Translations under genes and position numbers: made by a program | The notes under the pieces: model-generated | Databases searched by the model: none | What the model was told of the DNA's origin: nothing | Seen by the model: the letters and a program-made list of their open reading frames with translations, nothing else | From: Paludibacteraceae bacterium | GTDB taxonomy: Bacteria > Bacteroidota > Bacteroidia > Bacteroidales > Paludibacteraceae | Length of the DNA: 64,000 bases | Assembly: GCA_024401565.1 (NCBI GenBank) | Contig: JAKSKU010000011.1 | Coordinates: forward strand, 1 to 64,000 | Reading direction: 5' to 3' | Part shown: positions 1 through 6,681 of the stretch, in pieces | Numbering within the stretch: the first letter of the stretch is position 1 | Layout of the letters: each line of letters starts with the position of its first letter

Positions 1-1500
1 TATCCTTCTTTGGAAGATCGCTCTTCTTAGCATAATCTGCTAGTGATTGATGCTCGGTCAAATAATCACCTTTTGGCTGGTAGGTTGTAGAAGCCTCGGC
101 CTTAGTCACATAGCCAGCTAGGGATTGATGCTCTGTCAAATAATTGCCCTTTGGCTGGTATGTTGTAGATGCCTCGTATTTGCTCAATAGGCTATCCTTC
201 TTTGGAAGATCGCTCTTCTTAGCATAATCAGCTAAAGATTGGTGCTCTGTCAAGTAATTGCCCTTTGGCTGGTATGTTGTAGAAGCCTCGGCCTTGCTTA
301 ATAAGCTATCGGCTTTTGGCAATTCGCTCTTCTTGGCGTAATCTGCCAATGATTGATGCTCCGTCAAGTAGCCTGCGTCGTTTGTAAACGACGACACTTT
401 GGTTGGAACAGTTGGGATATCGCTCTTCTTGGCGTAGCCAGCTAGTGATTGATGCTCTGTCAAATAATTGCCTTTTGGCTGGTAGGTTGTAGATGCCTCG
501 GCCTTGCTCAATAGGCTATCCTTCTTTGGCAATTCGCTCTTCTTGGCGTAATCAGTCAATGAAGGAACCTGCACTGTAGGAATATCAGCAGCTGTGATAT
601 AACCTGCATCATTTGTTAACTCACTTACTTTTGTTGGTACTGCAGGCAACTCTTCTTTCTTAACATATTCTGCATCATTCACCAACTCACTTACATTGAT
701 TGTTTTCAATGTAGTGTTGATGCTACTTTCTGTAACATAACCTGCATCATTTGTCAACTCACTTACCTTTGTTGGAACGCTTGGCAAATCTGTTTTCTTG
801 GCGTAGTCAGCAAGAGACTGGTGCTCTGTCAAGTAATTGCCTTTTGGCTGGTATGTTGTAGATGCCTCGGCCTTGCTTAATAGGCTATCCTTCTTTGGAA
901 GATCGCTCTTCTTAGCATAATCTGCTAGTGATTGATGCTCGGTCAAATAATCACCTTTTGGCTGGTAGGTTGTAGAAGCCTCGGCCTTAGTCACATAGCC
1001 AGCTAGGGATTGATGCTCTGTCAAATAATTGCCCTTTGGCTGGTATGTTGTAGATGCCTCGGCTTTGCTTAGTAGGCTATCTGCTTTTGGTAATTCGCTC
1101 TTCTTGGCGTAGCCAGCTAGTGATTGATGCTCTGTCAAATAATTGCCTTTTGGCTGGTAGGTTGTAGAAGCCTCGGATTTAGTCACATAGCCAGCTAATG
1201 ATTGATGCTCTGTCAAGTAATTGCCTTTTGGCTGGTAGGTTGTTGATGCCTCGGATTTGCTTAATAGGCTATCCTTCTTTGGAAGATCGCTCTTCTTGGC
1301 ATAATCTGCAAGTGATTGATGCTCTGTCAAGTAATTGCCCTTTGGCTGGTATGTTGTAGATGCCTCGGCCTTAGTCACATAGCCAGCTAGTGATTGATGC
1401 TCTGTCAAATATGAACCCTTTGGCTGGTATGTTATAGATGCCTCGGCTTTGCTCAATAGGCTATCGGCTTTTGGCAATTCATTTATTGTTATATAGTTGG
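1..1500 (-). repeat. Intragenic coding tandem repeats
   Basis: About 1.5 kb of near-identical in-frame units encode alternating segments ending in LTEHQSLAGYAKK, LPKADSLLSKAEAS and TTYQPKG. Bases 1-176 are identical to 886-1061, an offset of 885 bp or exactly 295 codons, so a large block was duplicated in frame. The divergent stretch at about 545-790 carries the related TNDAGY units. Confidence 0.9.
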
Positions 1501-2017
1501 CATCATTCTCCAACTGCGATACTTTTGTCGGAACTTCCGGTGCATCCTGAATCTCAGAATAGTTGTAAACTGGTTTATCTTCGCTCTGTGCCCATGTCGG
1601 CAATGCCTCTGGAGCAATATTTTTCGCATATAGGGCGTATGGCACGCTGTTCATCTGCGACGTGCTGCTCAACGTGTAATTCTCGCCTCCATCAAGATCG
1701 ATGTCGCAACGTAGGAAATAGCTGTTGTCCGCCCACGCTATATTCGACAATGTGTCCGACGTGATGCCATTCGCGTCGCCAATGGCAAAGGTCATCAATC
1801 CGTTGACGTTGGTTTTGACGGTGCGTGTCTCTGTGTAGACGGAATGTCCATTCTCATGCTCCTGCAAAATTGTGATTCGCACTCCAACGTTTGTCTCACG
1901 TAGCAATCGTCCCTGATTGTTTCTCACAACAGCCTGGTAGCTGATTGTCTGTGGGGCCTCAGCCCAAAGTGAGAAGGCCATCAAGAAACTTAATACAGAT
2001 GTAAATAGTCTCTTCAT
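1..2017 (-). CDS. Repeat-rich secreted surface protein, N-terminal part (partial)
   Basis: The frame is open from an ATG at 2015-2017 to the left edge, giving about 672 residues with the C-terminus outside the window. Residues 1-20 form a signal peptide (MKRLFTSVLSFLMAFSLW). Next comes a domain typical of Bacteroidota surface proteins (PQTISYQAVVRN, then VGVRITIL, and PYALYAKN near residue 145). From about residue 170 the protein is built of repeats such as TYQPKGNYLTEHQSLAGYAK and KKSELPKADSLLSKAEAS, interrupted once by KVSELTNDAGY-type units. These repeats resemble those of phage tail fibres and Bacteroidales adhesins; that resemblance is from memory. It probably shares an operon with the small gene ending 13 bp upstream. 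The role is unknown; surface adhesion or filament formation is an inference. Confidence 0.8.
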   Translation of the reverse strand, partial: MKRLFTSVLSFLMAFSLWAEAPQTISYQAVVRNNQGRLLRETNVGVRITILQEHENGHSVYTETRTVKTNVNGLMTFAIGDANGITSDTLSNIAWADNSYFLRCDIDLDGGENYTLSSTSQMNSVPYALYAKNIAPEALPTWAQSEDKPVYNYSEIQDAPEVPTKVSQLENDANYITINELPKADSLLSKAEASITYQPKGSYLTEHQSLAGYVTKAEASTTYQPKGNYLTEHQSLADYAKKSDLPKKDSLLSKSEASTTYQPKGNYLTEHQSLAGYVTKSEASTTYQPKGNYLTEHQSLAGYAKKSELPKADSLLSKAEASTTYQPKGNYLTEHQSLAGYVTKAEASTTYQPKGDYLTEHQSLADYAKKSDLPKKDSLLSKAEASTTYQPKGNYLTEHQSLADYAKKTDLPSVPTKVSELTNDAGYVTESSINTTLKTINVSELVNDAEYVKKEELPAVPTKVSELTNDAGYITAADIPTVQVPSLTDYAKKSELPKKDSLLSKAEASTTYQPKGNYLTEHQSLAGYAKKSDIPTVPTKVSSFTNDAGYLTEHQSLADYAKKSELPKADSLLSKAEASTTYQPKGNYLTEHQSLADYAKKSDLPKKDSLLSKYEASTTYQPKGNYLTEHQSLAGYVTKAEASTTYQPKGDYLTEHQSLADYAKKSDLPKKD

Positions 2018-2030
2018 ATATTAAATCTTT

Positions 2031-2504
2031 TTATTTCTTAATTATTTTGAACACCGAATTGTCGTCCTTTCCTTCACCACAAACTATCTTCAAAAGATAG
2101 GCTCCGGCTATCAGTTTCGACGTGGGGATTGTGGTGTACTCTCCCTGCAACTCTCCTTCAAACAGGATTTTTCCGATCATATCGGTCAACACGTACGGAT
2201 ATGAGGCATCCAACACGTCGCACGACACATAAAGGTCTGCCGACGTGGGATTAGGGAAGATTGTCAGTTCCACCCCGTCGCAATTGGTATGATATGCGGT
2301 GTTGTCGTCAAACGGCTGCTGCACTCCGGCAACGGCATTGCCATTTGTCGACGAGCTAAACAGGTAGTCCACCTGGCCGACAGTATAGGATACACTGCCA
2401 TTCGCGCTTCGAGCTGTTCCTCCACTTGCCGGCATAGTGGATTGCGCACATAAAGATCCTACCGTGAGGCTAAGCCCCACAGCTAACAATATTCGTTTAA
2501 TCAT
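2031..2504 (-). CDS. Small secreted protein with T9SS type A-like sorting domain
   Basis: 157 residues from the ATG at 2502-2504. I chose this start because it gives a clean signal peptide (MIKRILLAVGLSLTVGSLCA); an upstream in-frame start at 2651 would read through the GT dinucleotide tract as a His-Thr run. A short Gly/Ser-rich segment follows (SANGSVSYTVGQVDY). From about residue 80 to the end lies a type IX secretion sorting domain (LTIFPNPTSADLYVS, later GAYLLKIV and a final FKIIKK). The protein is therefore expected to cross the outer membrane through T9SS. Its stop lies 13 bp before the start of the repeat protein, so the two are probably co-transcribed and act together at the surface. 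No other domain is recognised. Confidence 0.8.
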   Translation of the reverse strand: MIKRILLAVGLSLTVGSLCAQSTMPASGGTARSANGSVSYTVGQVDYLFSSSTNGNAVAGVQQPFDDNTAYHTNCDGVELTIFPNPTSADLYVSCDVLDASYPYVLTDMIGKILFEGELQGEYTTIPTSKLIAGAYLLKIVCGEGKDDNSVFKIIKK

Positions 2505-2859
2505 ATATAAATTCTTGATTTCTAAATTGGTTGACACACAATAATCCATCCGCAACGTCGAAACACTGCGATCTTTGAATAATATGCTTATAGGAAGTGG
2601 ATAAAAGTGTGTGTGTGTGTGTGTGTTTATACAAACAAACGAGACCGCCAAATTTATTGGCGATAAAATCTATCGTATTTACAAAGTAGTTTTTCATTAG
2701 TCCCGTATATTTTTATCCTTTCGTTTTCAAAAATAGATAAAAATATTGGAAATACAAATTTTAATGCATAATTCACAATGCGGAATTCATAATTGTCGGT
2801 ATATGTTAATCTGCGAGGGGAAATTCAGCATTTAGCATTCCTAATTCCGCATATTGAAT
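2505..2859. other. Intergenic region upstream of the surface-protein operon
   Basis: No gene is seen in this 355-bp stretch. It holds the GT tract and a candidate minus-strand -7 box (TAAATTTG, reverse complement of 2649-2656) without a well-spaced -33 box. A 10-bp perfect inverted repeat, ATGCGGAATT at 2778-2787 and AATTCCGCAT at 2843-2852, sits just downstream of the ATPase stop and may be a remnant or a weak terminator. Confidence 0.5.
2607..2626. repeat. (GT)10 dinucleotide tract
   Basis: Ten uninterrupted GT units lie about 100 bp upstream of the small T9SS-type gene. Tracts of this kind change length by slipped-strand mispairing. In this position a change would alter the 5' leader or promoter spacing rather than the chosen reading frame. 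Confidence 0.9.
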
Positions 2860-4215
2860 TTAATTTAGGGCCGTCAAATCAATCTTGTAAATATTTTGAG
2901 ATGTAGTATCCTTTTTATTTTTCAGAAACATAATCATATAAATAGGAACATACAGCACCTTATCATTCTTTTTAATATTATCCTGACAAAAGACTATAGC
3001 TTTATTTATTTCGTACTCTTTATTTGAAACAACATTTTTCAATGCATTATGACGCTCATAGTCTTTTCCTGATTTCACCTCAATAGGAATTATTTCGCCT
3101 TCAAATTCAAGGATAAAATCAAGTTCTCCTTGCTTTTTGCTATTAAAATAATAAAGAGGAAATCCATTTGCAGTCAATTCTTGAGCAATGAAATTCTCAA
3201 AAATAGAACCGAAATTAATTGTCGTTTCTCCACTTAATATTTTGAACGCCATTCCTGAGGCATATTGAGACGCTAACAAACCCACATCATTCAAAAATAG
3301 CTTAAATAGATTCCTTAATTCACTCAGTTTTAAAGGCACACGTGGTTCATCAACGTTGTATGTTGGCAAGGCCACACCTGCGTCTTTTAACCAAAGAAAA
3401 GCATCCTCATACCTGGTAAAACGTGCATGTTCATTAAGATTCTTCAATATAAAACGTTTATTTTTTGCATCTAATTCTGATGGAATCAAATCAAAAATTT
3501 CTTTTATATTCAGTTTTTTTTCTTTGTCATACTGACTAATGTCCCATCTATACAAAGATACTATCTCTTTCTGCTTAAGAAGAACTTTATTCAAATCGTT
3601 TGTATCAAGATAGCATTGGACTACAGCAGGCATACCTCCAACTATCAAATAAAGATGAACTATTTTCATCATTGACTTATGAACAACATCATCCACTTCT
3701 TTACAGTCATTCAATGAATTTTCCAATGTTTCTAATATAGAACTGCTTACTCCCAATGCTTTCGCAAATTCCATTAAGTTAAGAGGATACACTTCCTCTA
3801 TAGACATATATCCCACAGGTATGCTACGTATGTCATTTAGTTCAACACCCAACAAACTCCCACTTAAAGCATATAAGAAAGATCCTTCGTCAACAAGGAA
3901 CTTAATCATAGTAACAGATTCTTTACAACGTTGGATTTCATCAAAAAAAATCAATGTTTTACCTGGTACAAGAGACATATTTAACCACGCTGATAATCTT
4001 TGCAATATGTCTTTCGCATTTCTAACATCCTTGAATATATTACAAGCTTCAGGATCTGCAAGAAAATTAACTTCAACCAAATCCAAACCCTTTTTCTGGG
4101 CATACTTTCTTATGGCAAAAGTCTTTCCTGTTTGTCTTGCTCCAGTCAAAAGAAGGGCAGTTTTAGTGGTAGCAAAGTGGTTTTCAATGATATAATCAAT
4201 ATTTCTATCTATCAT
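2860..4215 (-). CDS. AAA ATPase with C-terminal DUF4143-type nuclease-like domain
   Basis: 451 residues. The N-terminal AAA_14-type ATPase has a P-loop GARQTGKT at residues 25-32 and Walker B LIFFDEIQ with D92-E93. A helical middle region follows. The C-terminal domain has the restriction-nuclease-fold pattern (D366, then E379-V-K381 in IPIEVKSG), as in the DUF4143 group. This belongs to the large set of archaeal-type solitary ATPases whose substrate is unknown. The gene lies between two unrelated genes, and its start is preceded by a 33-bp-period tandem repeat (see 4240-4318). The repeat ends 8 bp from the stop of the upstream co-oriented flippase gene. It is one of four such ATPases in the window. 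Function beyond ATP hydrolysis is not known. Confidence 0.85.
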   Translation of the reverse strand: MIDRNIDYIIENHFATTKTALLLTGARQTGKTFAIRKYAQKKGLDLVEVNFLADPEACNIFKDVRNAKDILQRLSAWLNMSLVPGKTLIFFDEIQRCKESVTMIKFLVDEGSFLYALSGSLLGVELNDIRSIPVGYMSIEEVYPLNLMEFAKALGVSSSILETLENSLNDCKEVDDVVHKSMMKIVHLYLIVGGMPAVVQCYLDTNDLNKVLLKQKEIVSLYRWDISQYDKEKKLNIKEIFDLIPSELDAKNKRFILKNLNEHARFTRYEDAFLWLKDAGVALPTYNVDEPRVPLKLSELRNLFKLFLNDVGLLASQYASGMAFKILSGETTINFGSIFENFIAQELTANGFPLYYFNSKKQGELDFILEFEGEIIPIEVKSGKDYERHNALKNVVSNKEYEINKAIVFCQDNIKKNDKVLYVPIYMIMFLKNKKDTTSQNIYKIDLTALN

Positions 4216-4239
4216 GAATCAATAAATTTTGGAAAATTT

Positions 4240-4318
4240 ACATTTTTCTAAGGCAAAAATCACTATTTTTTGACACTTTTCCAAGGTAAAATAGACCATT
4301 TTTTGACACTTTTCCAAG
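4240..4318 (-). promoter_or_regulatory. Tandem repeats upstream of ATPase (operator candidate)
   Basis: Two identical 21-bp copies, at 4265-4285 and 4298-4318, contain TTTTTTGACACTTTTCC and are spaced exactly 33 bp apart. A third, degenerate copy ends at 4252 in the same phase. They fill the space between the ATPase start codon and the flippase stop codon. No clear -7 box was found beside them. Autoregulation is an inference from position. Confidence 0.65.
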
Positions 4319-4326
4319 TTTTTCCG

Positions 4327-5577
4327 TCATTTCTTCCTGTTCATCATCAATATCACAGAGAAAGATAAAACAATCTCTGTCAAGACGGTAAGGTCGAAAG
4401 CCCACACTGCTCCTCTTACTCCAAACTGTTCATTGAGGAATATTGTCGACACAATGCATACCACTAATGCGATAGCCTCAACGATTGTGGCATACTTCTG
4501 CCTCTGCACCGCATATAATCCCTGCACCGTAAGATATAAAGAGGTGGTGCAAAGAAGCGGACAAATGGAGTAGTATCGCAACAATTCCGTCGACTCTTCG
4601 AATTTGTCTCCAAGCAAAAGCGTCACTGCCAATGGTGAGAAGACATACATTCCGACACTAAAGCAGAATGCTATCAAAACGACTATCTTCAGAGTCTTGT
4701 AGAAATATCTGATGCCTCCTTCCCTATCCTTCTCGTATTCTCTCGCCACTTTCGGGAAAATCGCCATCGAAATCGGCAAATTACACATTGCTACCGCAGC
4801 AAACACAAGTTTGAAGGCTCCCGAATAGATTCCTAAATCATGTTCAGTGGCATGGCCGGATCCAAGATAGGTGATGGCATACGCCTGGGTAATCGATGAG
4901 AAGACGGATGCCAAGAAGACAGGTAAAGAATCGCCAAGCAAAGTTTTGACGGTATCAGCTGTGACGCTGCCTCTTCCCATTCCCTCTTTTCTGACGCAAT
5001 AGATGATTGTGATCAAACCACCCGCTATATAGGAGAAAGAGAATGAAGCAAGATAGTTGACACTATCCTTTTCCTCGCGCACACAAATAACCACTAAAAC
5101 AGCTCCTGCCGCCTTGATCAGAAAATTGGCGACGCTCATTATATTGATTTTCTCAACGCCCTGAAAATACCACGATGGGTAAAGCCACCAACCAATGTTG
5201 ATCATCCACGCCGCAGCATACATCACAAATTCAGCGGTGGATTGGCTATTATTATAAGAATATGGAATGAAGACGAGAAGCGACACCACCGTCAACAACA
5301 TCTTCGCATAGATGGTGCCCCAGAAGATAGAACGCAGTTTCTCGGGATTATCACGGTTGACGGCAATAGCTCGCGTCGAGGTGTATTCAAAACCGAAATT
5401 GATGAAGAAAGTGGCATACTGCGCGATAGTCTGCATATAGGTCACCTTGCCAAAACTATCCACACCAAGTATTCTGCTAATATAAGGGATCAGCAGGATT
5501 GGTATCACATAGTTGGCTGCCTGAAACACTGCCATCCATGCCGCATTCTTTACGACTCGTTTGTTTTCTCCGTCCAT
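4327..5577 (-). CDS. Oligosaccharide flippase, Wzx family
   Basis: 416 residues that are almost entirely membrane segments, starting with KNAAWMAVFQAANYVIPILL, as in the polysaccharide-transporter (PST/MATE-fold) flippases. Features typical of this family include RILGVDSFGKVTYMQ near residue 35, a FGFEYTSTRAIA segment and the WWLYPSWYFQGVEK loop. The expected role is to flip undecaprenyl-linked O-antigen or capsule units across the inner membrane. No glycosyltransferases or polymerase lie next to it, so it is an orphan flippase here; the EpsG-like gene at 14757 is the only other surface-polysaccharide candidate. Length is normal for the family. Confidence 0.85.
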   Translation of the reverse strand: MDGENKRVVKNAAWMAVFQAANYVIPILLIPYISRILGVDSFGKVTYMQTIAQYATFFINFGFEYTSTRAIAVNRDNPEKLRSIFWGTIYAKMLLTVVSLLVFIPYSYNNSQSTAEFVMYAAAWMINIGWWLYPSWYFQGVEKINIMSVANFLIKAAGAVLVVICVREEKDSVNYLASFSFSYIAGGLITIIYCVRKEGMGRGSVTADTVKTLLGDSLPVFLASVFSSITQAYAITYLGSGHATEHDLGIYSGAFKLVFAAVAMCNLPISMAIFPKVAREYEKDREGGIRYFYKTLKIVVLIAFCFSVGMYVFSPLAVTLLLGDKFEESTELLRYYSICPLLCTTSLYLTVQGLYAVQRQKYATIVEAIALVVCIVSTIFLNEQFGVRGAVWAFDLTVLTEIVLSFSVILMMNRKK

Positions 5578-5590
5578 GTGTTATTTTTTT

Positions 5591-5744
5591 AACGTAAAAT
5601 GTCCGTAAAATTTTTTCGTAAAATTCTCTTTTGGAGTTTCTTATTGGCAATTATATATCTGAGGATTGTTAAAGGCGGAACGCCCTAACCCCTCTTCAAA
5701 GCGAGCCCGTAAGGGCGAGCTTCATTGTTCTTTAATTTTACGTT
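5591..5744. repeat. Inverted-repeat element, family B (copy 1), containing a partial family A copy
   Basis: It begins with AACGTAAAAT (5591-5600) and ends with AATTTTACGTT (5734-5744), which are inverted copies. The left arm continues with TCCGTAAAATTTTTTCGT, matching the left arms at 20338 and 41301. Inside, 5653-5722 matches the inner part of family A (GAGGATTGTT, GGCGGAACGCCCT, GCGAGCCCGTAAGGGCGAGC), so one element may have landed in the other. Confidence 0.6.
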
Positions 5745-5773
5745 CCAATTAAACTATGCAAAGATACCTATTT

Positions 5774-5804
5774 TTTGAAAATATGAAAAAGAGAGATATC
5801 TTTG
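5774..5804 (+). promoter_or_regulatory. Bacteroidota-type promoter
   Basis: The -33 box TTTG (5774-5777), a 19-bp spacer and the -7 box TATCTTTG (5797-5804) precede the start codon at 5821. The leader is only about 10 nt. Confidence 0.65.
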
Positions 5805-5820
5805 TAAAAAAGATAATGAT

Positions 5821-6681
5821 ATGAAAAGATTTATTTCCTCTATAGCTATAATGGCGACGGTATTGTCCGTGTCAGCTCAAAACCAACTCTTTTTCAAACA
5901 CATGTTTGAAAACCAGACTTCGGATGAATCGATCGTTGGCCATGGTTATCGCGATGACTGGGGCTTCTATAAAAGCGACGACGGCAGGTTTATTCTCGTC
6001 GACATGGCTATATTAAGCGCAGTGGAGCCGACGGCTGGCATTATCTGCTGCAACATGACTTTTAATGGCGAAGGTTGCAACAACGAGGAGGAAGCAAAAA
6101 AGAAACTTGAATCCAAAGTGAAGCCGGCAATAGAGTCGCTGGCCAACGATAAATCCAACAAATCAGCTTACGTCGCAGCCACATTAGATAGCTCGAAACT
6201 TGAGATCTTCGTCTACACTTATAACACCAATGAATTAAAGAAAGAAATTGAAAAATCGAAATTCGTCGGTAAAATCGGCAAGAACATGAGTATTTCTTTC
6301 AATAACGATCAAAATTGGGAGATATACCAACAGAAACTTTTTCCGGATCAATGGAACTACCAGAAGATCCAAAACCAACGTATCACTGAAGATCTTCAAG
6401 TTAAAGGAGACGTTGACTCAAAACTCCACATCGTGTCGCATCTAATCTCTTTCCCTTTAGATAAAAAAGCCGACGCGGATAAGTTTGCAGCCAAAGCAAA
6501 AACCTGGAAATATTATGTCGACGAAGTTGTGGAGGAAGAGGGAGTTGTAAAGGCAACAATCTCTAAAAAATCCAAAACAGACCTTGAAACAATCACCACC
6601 GTCACAATGGAAGTGATGAACCTTGCAAAGGAATTCGGCGGTGAATACGTGGAATGGAGCACAAGAGTAATGAAAGATTAA
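5821..6681 (+). CDS. Exported protein of unknown function
   Basis: 286 residues. The first 19 form a signal peptide ending in SVSAQ (MKRFISSIAIMATVLSVSA), so the protein is exported to the periplasm or surface. The mature part is hydrophilic with many Lys, Asp and Glu. It shows no membrane segment, lipobox or recognisable sorting domain. I do not recognise the family. It has its own promoter at 5774-5804. Its stop codon directly abuts the stop codon of the convergent helicase gene at 6682, with no space for a terminator. Confidence 0.75.
   Translation: MKRFISSIAIMATVLSVSAQNQLFFKHMFENQTSDESIVGHGYRDDWGFYKSDDGRFILVDMAILSAVEPTAGIICCNMTFNGEGCNNEEEAKKKLESKVKPAIESLANDKSNKSAYVAATLDSSKLEIFVYTYNTNELKKEIEKSKFVGKIGKNMSISFNNDQNWEIYQQKLFPDQWNYQKIQNQRITEDLQVKGDVDSKLHIVSHLISFPLDKKADADKFAAKAKTWKYYVDEVVEEEGVVKATISKKSKTDLETITTVTMEVMNLAKEFGGEYVEWSTRVMKD

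Noticed and set aside
1-1500. CRISPR or non-coding satellite
   Set aside because: The repeats stay in one open frame for the whole length and encode regular peptide units after a signal peptide.
1438-1764. Plus-strand ORF of 108 codons
   Set aside because: It lies antisense to the repeat protein, has no promoter or family features, and is explained by the biased repeat codons.
2505-2651. N-terminal extension of the small T9SS-type protein through the GT tract
   Set aside because: It would encode a His-Thr run before an otherwise perfect signal peptide.
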